Shown here: positions 1 through 9,899 of the stretch, one piece after another
Layout of the letters: every line of letters begins with the position of its first letter
Position numbering within the stretch: the first letter of the stretch is position 1
Assembly (NCBI GenBank): GCA_009602725.1
Contig: WELB01000038.1
Location: forward strand, 434,323 to 450,060
Direction of reading: 5' to 3'
DNA length: 15,738 nt
Source: Spirogloea muscicola
Lineage: Eukaryota; Streptophyta; Zygnematophyceae; Spirogloeales; Spirogloeaceae
Notes under the pieces: generated by a model
The model's input: the letters and a program-made list of their open reading frames with translations, nothing else
Databases searched by the model: none
What the model was told of the DNA's origin: nothing
Made by a program: the position numbers and the translations under genes

Positions 1-1
1 G

Positions 2-385
2 CCGCCGCCACGGAGCCGGCCTCGGCGGCGGCGGCGGCGCCGCCGCCGCCGGGCCAAGGCATCGCCGCCTGCTCTTAAGCCGCGGAGAGTCCGCTGCGAG
101 CGACTAGGGATCGAATCTCGTGCGCCTGCTGCTGCCAATTGCCGAGCCCATGGAACTTACTCGCTGCCAGTGGACTGGCCGGCGATGTGTGCTGGTAACT
201 CCGCCACGCCCCCGGCTTTGGCCAAGAGCTCAGAGAGAGCTGCCCACACTCTCGGCGTTGAACCGGCTCAGCTGCCGAAGAGCTTCAGGCCAGGCAGCAC
301 CGAGAGTCCTCTCGTTCACGCAGGAGACTGCAGTGACCAGCAAAGCTGGCACCCGGTGTCCAGCGTTCAGTGCCGACTGTGCTAG
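2..385 (+). CDS. Possible terminal coding exon of a left-hand neighbour, function unknown
   Basis: The + frame starting at base 2 is open from the window edge to a TAG at 383-385, about 127 codons. Its first part is low-complexity Pro/Arg encoded by a GCC/GGC-rich tract (about 1-60). The rest is mixed in composition and contains segments such as WPAMCAGNSATPPALAK and LGVEPAQLPKSF. I recognise no domain. The base composition here is higher in GC than in the 400-900 stretch that follows, which fits coding or 5'-exon sequence. If real, this gene points towards RIC1, so the two would be convergent. The tract could equally be non-coding GC-rich DNA that happens to lack stops. An alternative frame from base 1 (Ala/Pro-rich) stops at about 76-78. 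Confidence 0.25.
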   Translation, partial: PPPRSRPRRRRRRRRRRAKASPPALKPRRVRCERLGIESRAPAAANCRAHGTYSLPVDWPAMCAGNSATPPALAKSSERAAHTLGVEPAQLPKSFRPGSTESPLVHAGDCSDQQSWHPVSSVQCRLC

Positions 386-925
386 AACATTGTTAGAGGT
401 CTCTCATTCGAGCTAAGCAGGTGCTTGGGCACTCAGTGACTGCTCTCGCTGATCTGCTTTGGCGGGTTCCATGCAACCGCACTGTCCCCACTGCAAAAGC
501 TTGCCAATAAGTAGTGGTGACTTTACGGCAATGCACATGCCTCCTGCCCAGCAGCCACCATAGATGACTACCACCAGGATTGACCACCTCAAGACCTGGC
601 AATGCTATGTGACATAACGGGGTTTGTCCTGTTTGTTGGAGAGTCAGCTGTGGTGCAGCGTTACGTTGTATACAGGCAAGCAAGACAGAGCGTCTGCTCC
701 AAATGGGTGCAGTGAGGGCTGCCACCACCATCAGCACGTAAAGCCCTGATCCCCTGCGGGAGGTGCATATGCCTGCCTCTGGTCTCCACTAGAGATTCTT
801 GAACTGTAGGCTCAGATAAAGTGGGGACTAACAGAGCCCTTGGAACCTGTGACCAGGTCAAAATAAGGTCTAATGACAGCCATGTCAATGTGTTCAGTCG
901 AGGTCAAGGAGCTCACTGACACGGC
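386..925. other. Convergent 3' intergenic region
   Basis: This lies between the possible + strand exon and the RIC1 stop codon on the - strand, and presumably includes the RIC1 3' UTR. I found no convincing exon. I also found no TGTAA, the usual green-algal polyadenylation signal, on either strand, so the RIC1 transcript end cannot be placed. Confidence 0.5.
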
Positions 926-3900
926 TCACGAGCTGCTAGCACTACGAAGCTTTGCGGGGCTGGCCAGGTTCGTCAACCACTGGCTCTCGCTGGCAATGAG
1001 CAAGGGCCGGAGCTCAGTCTCCAGAACTGACAGCATGTCCTTGTACTGGGCAGCATTAGCCTGTGCCTGCATTTGCACAATGCCAATTGCAACAAGGTGA
1101 GGCAGTGAGACTTAAGTGAGAAATCAGTCCAGCACTTGTTGTTCATTAGCTTCATCATAGTTATGCACTCCCCCGAAAAAACAAACACAAAGTCGTCAAG
1201 ACTAAGAAAGCTAAGATTCCCCTGAAGTACAGCAAGTCTAGCATTGCAGGACTTTCATCCTCAAAAAAAGTGCTGTGCTGGCTGATGCATGTTGACTTCC
1301 ACAGGACTGTCGGAATAAATGGAGGGTATGGAAAGCATCCTGCCAGCACCTGCAGCGTGGTGCTGAAGGCACGGAAAAGCTTGAGATCACTACGAAATAA
1401 CTCCAGAAGTATCTGCAAACAGTCAAATTTATCATATGGCCAGCCTCAATCTCTGCAATCCGACCACTACTAGCATGATGCAGAGCTTGAAGCAACTAAA
1501 CATTTCCAGTCTCCTTGTCGGACTAGAGCCCAAGGAGCCTAGACATGCTTCCACTCTCTCTTTTGGCTGACGTACTTTTGAAGCATCCACATACCTCTAT
1601 GCGCTGTAAAAGGGTTGCGAGCACAATGGTCCACTCGTGAAAGCTAGCCGCCCTCATGTGATTGAGAACGAACTCGGCATCTGGTCTGGCTCGTGGAGAA
1701 TTCATGCGGAGCTGCAAAAGCAGATGCATACCTGTATTGCTCAATCATCCTGCCTACGAAAAGGCCCGTGGCATGCACAGAGCCACACAGACATAGCAGT
1801 CTGCCCAACAAGAGGCATATGAAGCTCTACCTTGCTGTATACAAGGCGAAGAGCTGTTGGAAAGTCTTCCAATCGTGCACTCCTTCCTTTCTCTGTTCGC
1901 AGGAACTCCTGCACCAGGTGCAAAACACTTTCAATTATATCTAATGACCACTCTTTAGAGACCGCAAGTTGGCAATCCATTGATGCACGTGACACAGATA
2001 GAAGGTCTAACAACGTCGCAGATGCTGTTGGTGGTCTTGGAATATGGATACAAGGTGCTGTAGTAGGGGCATGTCCGATAGCTCTGTGACTACTCGACAT
2101 CTGGTCCAGGGCCATACATCAAGCTCAAACTGCGTGCCCCTGGCAAACGCTACGAGCTCGTGTAGGTCCTTCTGACGAAGTAGGAGAAGAGCATGATCGC
2201 CTAGGATGTTCTTCACAGTAGCATGTAAGACATCTGCTCTCAACTGAGGGGCCCTGCAATATAACCAAGCCACTCTTGCAAGTCAATGGTACGCAGGTTG
2301 TGAAATGAGCCCTCCCGCTAATGATCAGGGAACTTATCAGGCAACATGAGTAGGAGAGCGTTGGCAAGTGGCAAGAGTCGTGTACGTTGTGGTGAAACCG
2401 AAGGAGAAGAACGACTTGAGGAGATGATCTGAGCCGCCATCCGCTTCCTTAGCGGTGCTGCTGTACTCTCTCCCAGATCGTAGAAGGAAGCGGACCTGAT
2501 GAGACTTGGTCATACGAATGTAAGGACATGCCAGACGTAGCCACCGGTGAACCATAGCTCAACCAGGGTATGAGGATTCCTTTGCATAGATGTTGGGTGC
2601 TGTGCTCAGTAACACCTGGCTGCTTCAGTATATCGCGTTGGACGCTTGAATGTAGGAGTCAGTTTGTGATCCTCATTGAGATCAATGAGGATCATCAATA
2701 TTGTCTGGAGGGTTACTAAGGCCAATGTACACCGAAAGATTGACATGGCTACTGAAAGTAAAGCTGACGTATCCCCTTGAGCTTTGAGCTATAAGGACAA
2801 CTGCTCACCAGCTCTCCTGCAAGTTCATACATGCCCACAGACAGCGTAGCCTGCACACAGGAGCGTCAATAGTGAGACTTCAGCACCTCTAGCAGCAGCC
2901 TTGGCTCTCAAACATGCAAGCTTGAACGACACGATGCACCTTCCTTGCTTCTAAAACGAATCCTGTGCTGCACGAAGCTGTACCTGAAGCAAGCGCAGAG
3001 CATTCTGCTGGCCTATTGTTGGCCCCTCCAACTTCTCGATCACCTATTTCATATGATCACCCTCAGCCCCAATCAATGAGCTGACAGATTACAAGAGCAA
3101 TGCTGCAGCTACTCATAAGTTGCTAAAGGCGTGAATGCACGAACTTAGTTTCCGATTCACAATGCACAAAAGACGTATTGAGCTTGCAGACTCAAGAAAG
3201 ATGTGAAGCAGGTCTTTCACTAAGAGCAGGCATTTCAGACCAGGATATAGCAGGTCGCTGTTCGGTACTGTCTCTTGGCAAAGCATTCTTCAAAGAGACT
3301 GCAACCAACAGCATGCAGCTCTCTCAAAAACCACCACTGCAGACTTTCTTTGACACACTCCTCAGCAGGTACAACATGACCTTCTCATGACAGACTGTGA
3401 AGGAGGGGAACAATGCTCCTAGCAAAGCATACATGATAATGATCCAGAAATACTAGCTACAGTAGTATGACGGCCGATTCAGAATGCGATGTGATTTGAG
3501 GTATGTGAAGTACATGGGCAACATACTCTGTGCTCTTGCCAGCAGAAGCAAACAGCTCTTGCCAATGGCGCCCGTCCGTTTTTCGAGCAACACTAACAAC
3601 AACATCGAGATACTCCGGGAAATGACGAATCAATTCACAAGCGCGATCCAACATTGTGGGGCCTCGCTTCTCTTTCCTCCTCTTCCTAAGCACCGGACTG
3701 CGTAGGTCAAAGTCATGGATTGCAAGTGAGCCCTCTGATCTTTTCCATGTCAGCGGCAAACAAAAAGCTACATGATCCTACTCAATAGCACTAGGCTTAC
3801 CTTGGAGTCAGTAAGTACTTGAGTACTCCTAAACAAAATGTACAGGGGTGACTAGACATGACATCCTAAGCAGTCTAATTCAAGAGATCCATGAATACCA

Positions 3901-4555
3901 ATGTACATACTTTGTCATCTCCACATCAAACACCGTGAAGAGAAGCCATTCAAGTGAATGAGAAAAATGTGGCCGATCGGCAGATAGCTGGGCTAATTCC
4001 ACAGCCTCGTCTATTTTGTTTCTCTGTAGAAGACAACTGGCAGTGTCTCATATTAAGCAGAAGTCCTTTCACGTTGCTACCATACTGACAAGCATTCCCT
4101 ATCAAATGAAGCTCATTCTCTGACCAGATCTATGCACAACTGTGAAATAGACTTGCGCAGAGACATACTACTCTGCTCATCTGCACGCTAGAGTAAGCGC
4201 CTACGAAGCTTGATATAGCTTCTTCAGCAAGAAGCATCCTATGCAGGCGGGAGTAGACTAATTCTCCAACTAAAGATCTGGAAACCAACATAAACTGCAT
4301 TGCGACAGATTCACAAGACTGCACCCAAACTGATGGTAATCAGATTGGTAACGGATATGATGTGCAGATGAGCACCTGCAGTAAATGACGTAGAAGACAG
4401 GGAAGGATAGGTTGAGCTTTGGGTATGGGTTCAAAACAAGGCATGTCTGCACGTGCTGACAAAGAAAGCCTCTGGGATATGCCAACGATAACACCAGCAG
4501 CAGGCGATACTCCAACTGGGTACACTTCCCGGTCGAAGTCAAGCTCAGGGTCCAA
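926..4555 (-). other. RIC1: RIC1 C-terminal alpha-helical domain (exons 12-23, residues 725-1144)
   Basis: Exons 12-23 encode the family-defining C-terminal domain. In order: ELDFDREVYPVGV and CLLRHLLQ (exon 12), AQLSADRPHFSHSLEWLLFT (exon 13), PEYLDVVVSVARKTDGRHW (exon 14), LFEECFAKRQYRTATCYIL (exon 15), EKLEGPTIGQQNALRLLQ (exon 16), ELAGEL then VRFLLRSGRE (exons 17-18), VAFARGTQFELD (exon 19), DAEFVLNHM and VLATLLQRIE (exon 21), LLELFRSDLKLFRAFSTTLQ (exon 22). The last exon gives a variable tail ending in AKLRSASSS. Several exons are very small (42, 57-63 and 78 nt), yet each carries conserved residues, so they are well supported. Confidence 0.88.
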
Positions 4556-7500
4556 CTGAGACGGTGCACACGGCCACAAGGAGCATCCGCTCATTAGGCA
4601 GAGTCAGCAAATTCTTACACCGTGATGCCTTCACGACCAATTTTCATTTCATACACATGGGCTTGAGTCTGACGAAACAGTCTCTTCAAGACAGGTACCT
4701 GCTGCAGGCTAGCAGAATGAGCAGACGTATCTGCATCTGACGATGGATACCAGACCTGCACAAGAGCAGTAGCCTTAGACACATCAACCAGACACTCTGG
4801 TCACCAGAGCTTCGACCCTACTGAGGCAATGAAACTGTAGGTGAAAAATCAGTGCCAATCACATAAGACAAACTTAATAGTCTAGCTTATGCTGATAACA
4901 TTACCTGCATGCCACGGTGCCCATAAGCCCACCAAGGTACTTCCTCAATGAGAGCAGCTTCTTCTTCTGGCCGTCCCTGAGTGAGCCAGAAATGCTCAAT
5001 GCCAAGGACTAGTGGTCTCTCGGAACCTCTCTCAAGGTCCAGTAGTGAAAGTTCACCGTCCATCCGAAGTAACATGCATCTGCAGTGCTCACGTGGTTGG
5101 CATGACAAGCAAACATGAAATTCATACAGGAATCCTCCAACCACAAACTATCTCAGTCAGGACTACTTGAAAACAATGCCACTAAGTTGGGTAGTTTTGC
5201 TGAATTTCAATTGATGATGATGCGACAAAGGGCATGTCAATAAGCACATGAGCAGCTCCGTAGCCTGAGATGCAAGGTACAATACCTAGTAGGCTGCCTC
5301 TGCACTGCCTCCTCAGTTGGGGTGAAGCCATCTGACTTAGAAGGTCCAGCATTTGGCACAAACTGCATGGCTACCAGGGGCTTCTTGGCACTCATTATTG
5401 ATAGCTCCCGTACCGAGGTCAACTGCACATTGCAAATCGTATTGCTATGAGAGACACAGCGAGTACCACATACCAGGATCTGCATTGGGATTTCTTTGCA
5501 GAATGCTAAACTTCCAAGACATGCGCAGTCCGTGATCCTGATTACAATAGATGCAGTGCATACACTACTCGTTCAAGAAAGTATATGCAAACCTGGACAG
5601 GCGGCGTCTTTAAAGGAGACAGCTCTCCATCAATATGAACGTGAAAAACTCGTATTTCAAATGGCGGGGTTGCTATGAGTATGAAGTCCTGATAGGAGTC
5701 CATTGCAATAGGCTCATGTGGAAGAGGCTGACGATAGAGAAGAGATGATTCATCCAAGTGGTAACGAGGGTACAAACTTAACTCGTACCTGCAGAGAAGT
5801 ATGTTGGTAAGCTCAGACTTCAATGAGGTAAATGAGTACAGCGGACGCAGTCCCTACCTGCAGACGATGTTGACAACACCTGATGTGACGGCTACGAACA
5901 CCGTCAAGCATGCAGCTCAGGATGTCCAAGCTTACGTGTTGGTGGCTTCTCGATGGTTGCAGATGACAATGATCCTTCCGAGCCAAAGAAGGCCCACACA
6001 CTTCAGCGCCCTCTCCTGAGAGACATCGCCAAACACCCTCCATCTCTTGTGCCTTAAATTGTACAAGATGAGGCCCCTTTGTCCAGCAATTGCCAGGTAT
6101 GAACCATCATCATTTGCTGCAACATGACGCACCGGCCAATTTGGCCGCATGTACGTTTGCTGCATGATTGGAAAACCCAAGTATCGCAAACAGAAGGTCA
6201 ATGACTATTCGTGTTCTGCTTCACATAGCAGCCGGCTCACCAGCTTACACCAGTCAGCACTCGAATACATGTCCCTTCCAACCTCCTATTTAATCGTCAA
6301 GTACTCCAATATGCTCTATTCATGAATCAGAAATGACATAACGCAAGTGATTGCTGGACATGCAACTGCTGGACCCAAAGTTTCTATGTACGAGCTCATA
6401 AGCCATGAAAGAAGGGCGACCTACTGGGATGACGAGATGTTGCAGCTTCAAGTCATCCTCCTCGTCACTTTGAATGAGTAAAACCCTATCCTCTGCTTGC
6501 ATCAGCTGCCAGACGTGAGCGCTGCCAGCTACAGCCCGATCCATGCAACCCCTGGCAAAGGGGAACTGTACAAGCCTCGAAGCAGTCTCCTGCTCCCCAG
6601 CAATGAGCTGGTACGCATGCTCTCCCCACGCCAGCTGTGCAACCCCTCTGACCATGGGTTCGGTGCTTTTTCTGGCTCCTCCAGGGCCACCAAGCACCAT
6701 ATTGCGAGGAGGGGAGTTCGGCAACACATTGCTCAAGCTGCCTTGCCGTATTGTGCACATAAGTCTGCATCCTGAGACTGACCACACGGCCAATCCCCGC
6801 TGTCTCCAGCCCACTGCAAACACAGCATTATCTGGTGACCAGCATATGCAACTTACAGCTCCCGTGTCCTCCACACCATAACTGTCATAGTACCAAGAGA
6901 TATTATAAGGCTGGCAGGCATCGTCTGAGATTTACTTTCTATCTTCAATCTAATTTTTGGTAATAGGGGCAGTATTTGCCCAGGTCTTGTATGATTCCTC
7001 TGGTAATGTTGAGTCTGCGCTGCTGGAGCTTGCTAGCTGTACAGCAGTGGAGAAGATACTGTCTAGGTCTTGAGCACGTACATTGTGCAGTGCTTACCCC
7101 CAGTCATGAAGGGAGATGGTCCGCAGGTGCGCTGCATTCTCAGCAAGATTGAAAAGTTCCACAGTGCCTCTCCGCGAGCCCACGGCCAAGACCTGCTGTT
7201 TTGCGGCCACTTGTGTGCAGACAGCATCCATGAGCCCAACCCACTTTTCAGGCACGATATCTTCCACTGGCCGCAAACCCTTGTCACCAACCGAGCACAG
7301 GACTGCTCGACCATCCATCAACACTGCAACGAGCAGCCGGAGTGGCTCCGAGTACTCCAGCTGTGCAATGCCCATGTGAGAGTCGAAGAGCCTCCCGTTG
7401 CTAGTCGGCAGTACATGAGGCGAAAAGGGCGACATTGGTGTGCATGGTATGCCATTTGCTTCAGGCACATACATTGGGCCAATGACATCACGCAAGTGTT

Positions 7501-9087
7501 CCCTCCAGAGGTTGGCTGAGCCTCGCAGCTGTGTCAATCAGACAGCCTGAGATGGCCTAAGTCCTCAGGCCTCGAAAACATGTACAAGATCCTAGGGTGT
7601 TCGTAGCTGATGTAATGCACTCTTGATCAGCACTGAATAGTTTGTGCATTGCAGCCCTGTAGTATGTAATAGATGATGCTGCAGGCTAAGTATGTGTATT
7701 AAGTGGAAGACAAGGATGGTGGGAATGTTACCTGCCCCCTCCAGGAGACAATTTGCAGGTGTCCATTGGACTGGCCGAGTAGAATATTGTCATCATCGGC
7801 AGCCACACTTGTTCTGCAGTAAGAGAAGTTAGCAGACAAAAATTTACCGGACAGTCTTCAATCAAATACACAATCTGCCCCTAGGTAGTGCAAGTGAAGC
7901 CTGGAGGTTGGAACAGAACACCAAGGCGCCAAGCTTTGAGGCGCCAAGCTTGCTTTGAGGCGCCAAGCTTGCTTTGAGGCGCCAAGCTTGTTAGCCCAGA
8001 GTATTTGCCATACACATACCAACTACACGACGAGGTCAAAGTGAAGCCTGTGTGTGAATAGTCAGAGCAAGGTGCTTACATTGAGATCTCTCCTCCACTG
8101 ATTGGAAAGATTGTGGCTGAACGGAACTTGATCCGGACAAGCTTCACACCAGTGCCATCATGGCCTGCCAGATGCGGAAGCGATGCACGCTGTTCGATCC
8201 TGTTGATGTCGTAGAAATGCAGCACATCTCCAGCAGTCTGCATGAAATGACAACGGCTTGGCTGACAACCAGGACAAGGCAGTCGTGGAGCTGCACCTCG
8301 AGTGCCACCAACACATTAAGCTTCGAGGTGCTGCCTTTATCCAACTCAAGGGATGACAAGCTAAATACAGTTGCCAGCTGCATCACAACGCAGCGCAGGT
8401 TTTGACAGCATACAGCGGCCGGTGAATTGCTAACTGGACGGCGGCCGTGCTCATGCAGCTCCTCTGGTGCACCTCAGGCAGCAGCTAAGCAGTTGAAGCA
8501 CCCTTGAACACATTCAGGATGCTCTGCACAGGCTCTGGAGGTGGATGGAATGCTGAGCCTCTGCCATGACTCACCACAACGGCGAGAGTCTCAAGGCCAT
8601 CGTTCCAGAATGCTTGACAACTCCCACCGTCATCAAAAATGGACTTTTCTGACCGCACAAATTCGCCGAGCTTTACGCGATGCTGCCAGCCGTGCAAAAG
8701 ACATGCACATATGGCAACAGACACAAGAGTGAGTTGAGAGGAAAGCACCAAGTGCGAGATGACGCAGCCAAATGACTCAAAAGGTGGCCAGACAGTCTGG
8801 TGATCACCATTGCTGATACATGTCAATTTCCCTGTGCTTACAATGTTGTCGCGTACTGTGACGCCGGCTGAATGTGACGCCGGCTGAATGATTAAATAAG
8901 GCAGCGCCAAACTGCAGGGACGCAAAGCCAGCATGATCACCTGGCCAGCAGTCCAGACTTGGATAGTCGAGGACGAGACGACGACGAGGAGGCCGCCGCC
9001 GACGCTCACGTGCGCGAGGAGCTCGCAGTCGCCGCTGTCCCTCTCTATAGCCCTCAGAATCTTCGGCCAGCCATATGCTATATACAT
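926..9087 (-). CDS. RIC1: RIC1, Rab6/Ypt6 guanine nucleotide exchange factor subunit (23 exons, complete)
   Basis: Known role: RIC1 with RGP1 forms the exchange factor that activates Rab6 (Ypt6 in yeast) at the Golgi for endosome-to-Golgi traffic. Exons, 5' to 3': 9087-8941, 8682-8575, 8237-8080, 7813-7732, 7528-7098, 6881-6425, 6159-5936, 5788-5593, 5422-5286, 5079-4905, 4755-4699, 4555-4376, 4023-3911, 3697-3527, 3298-3241, 3043-2984, 2850-2809, 2495-2386, 2253-2118, 1908-1831, 1711-1595, 1412-1350, 1060-926. All introns are GT-AG (119-352 nt). Every phase joins, giving 1145 codons, close to plant RIC1 length. The start MYIAYGWPK at 9087 matches the family N-terminus, with A at -3; the stop is TGA at 928-926. 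Diagnostic stretches: FAVGWRQRGLAVWSVSGCRL, NWPVRHVAANDDGSYLAIAG, RHFPEYLDVVVSVARKTDG. It resembles the plant more than the animal protein. Exon 14's acceptor could instead be at 3685 (4 residues shorter). The start of exon 19 and the short donors are inferred from phase. Confidence 0.93.
2667..2694. repeat. 13-bp perfect inverted repeat in RIC1 intron 17
   Basis: TGATCCTCATTGA at 2667-2679 is followed after two bases (GA) by its exact reverse complement at 2682-2694. It lies inside the intron between exons 17 and 18. No coding role is visible. Confidence 0.9.
7924..7989. repeat. Intronic minisatellite, AGGCGCCAAGCTT core, four copies
   Basis: Copies of AGGCGCCAAGCTT begin at 7924, 7939, 7958 and 7977, giving spacings of 15, 19 and 19 nt. 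The last two full units are AGGCGCCAAGCTTGCTTTG. The array lies inside RIC1 intron 3 (8079-7814). The core contains two palindromic hexamers, GGCGCC and AAGCTT. There are no spacers of a CRISPR type. Confidence 0.95.
8857..8888. repeat. Two tandem 16-nt repeats in RIC1 intron 1
   Basis: TGTGACGCCGGCTGAA occurs twice back to back (8857-8872 and 8873-8888) within RIC1 intron 1. This looks like simple slippage or duplication. Confidence 0.95.
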
Positions 9088-9899
9088 GATCTGCCGCTGC
9101 GAGCGCCACTCTCTCGCTTCACCTGGCACTGGAGCCGGTTCCCTCCTGGGACCAGCCGCGGCCTCAGCCTCGACCAAGAGAGGCGAGTACGTCCTGCGTC
9201 CTCAGAGGGCGTCTACTGGCCTTGCCGCAGGTCCTTCCACGGCGGCGCAAGCTCCATAGGCCACCGCAGCCTAAATCCGCTCGCTAGGTCACGACGCCAA
9301 ACCAGGTCTCCGGGCCGTGGCAGCCGCGCCTCCCAAAGCTGCGCGCCTGTACCGCAGCCGGAGGCCGCCTCTCCTCGTCCCGCCAGCGGCGGCGGCGGCA
9401 GCGGCGGCGGCTGCGGCCGCCGCGGGCGCGGCGTCGGGCGTCATGCGAACTCGGAGCTGGCGGGGCTAAGTGGAGAGAGAGAGAGGGGTGGCTGCGGGCG
9501 AGGGGCCCGTACACGGCACCGTGTGCCGGCGGGGAGGGAGGGCCGGCTCCCGGCTAATGGAAAACTGTCTCTGCATCCATTATGGCCTTCGCCAGTCGAC
9601 AGGACGACGCGGCACCCCAAGAACTTCCCTCGGTTATCTTAAGTGATCTCCATTAAGAGCCCCGACCAATCTGACCGAGCCGCTAACAACTCCGGCTTCG
9701 CCGCCAATGGCCCCGGCTCCGCCGCCGCGGAGCCCGCCGCATCTTGCGGCGCGGCGCGCGGCGGGCGGGCGCGGCGCAGGTCCTCGACCGCCTCATTGGC
9801 GGCTCGAGTACTGCGTGGCGTGACCTCCNTGCCTCCGCGGTGGCTGCCGCAGCTGCGGCCGCCGGGCAGGCCGGCCTGCCGCGCCGGCGCCAGGCGCAG
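9088..9899. promoter_or_regulatory. Divergent intergenic region between RIC1 and the aminotransferase gene
   Basis: About 0.8 kb separates the RIC1 start codon (- strand) from the first supported aminotransferase exon (+ strand). It should carry both promoters and 5' UTRs, and possibly an unresolved first exon of the aminotransferase. It is strongly GC-rich, with GGC/GCC runs around 9380-9430 and 9720-9780, an AG run at about 9472-9486, and one undetermined base at 9829. I could not identify a TATA box or a defined motif with confidence. Its arrangement as a bidirectional promoter is inferred from gene orientation only. Confidence 0.55.

Larger units (their letters stand above)
4699..9087 (-). 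other. RIC1: RIC1 N-terminal beta-propeller half (exons 1-11, residues 1-724)
   Basis: Exons 1-11 encode the WD40-like propeller region. Visible blade-type motifs include IQVWTAGQ (near residue 45), QQVLAVGSRRGTVELF (exon 5), CWSPDNAVFAVGW with LAVWSVSG (exon 6), and YLAIAGQRGLILYNLRHKRW (exon 7). Exon 7 also has RVFGDVSQE and LLWLGRIIVICN, which are characteristic RIC1 positions. Exon 8 (YPRYHLDESSLLYRQ), exon 10 (DGELSLLDLERG, YGHRGMQ) and exon 11 (VWYPSSDAD) continue the conserved scaffold in order. No signal peptide or membrane segment is evident, as expected for a peripheral Golgi protein. Confidence 0.85.

Noticed and set aside
108-120. GGGATCGAATCTC resembling a tRNA T-arm
   Set aside because: The loop has ATCGAAT rather than TTCGAAT, and no matching anticodon arm or acceptor stem was found on either strand.
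393-737. - strand open frame downstream of RIC1
   Set aside because: It lies beyond the RIC1 stop with no in-phase acceptor or homology that I can see, and has irregular composition.
7924-7989. Repeat array considered as a CRISPR-like array
   Set aside because: The units are directly adjacent with constant short linkers, not unique spacers, and the sequence is a eukaryotic intron.
8144-8386. - strand open frame overlapping RIC1 exon 3
   Set aside because: Its second half is exon 3 read in the wrong frame. The correct frame gives TAGDVLHFYDINRIEQR and joins both neighbours in phase.
8500-8523. Possible tiny RIC1 exon (SILNVFK) between exons 2 and 3
   Set aside because: It resembles the expected family motif slightly, but its only donor gives a wrong phase, and exon 2 joins exon 3 at 8237 directly with the right motif (DVLHFYD).
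8959-9642. + strand open frame opposite RIC1 exon 1 and upstream DNA
   Set aside because: It is the antisense of the well-supported RIC1 exon 1 plus GC-rich intergenic DNA, low in complexity, with no recognisable domain.
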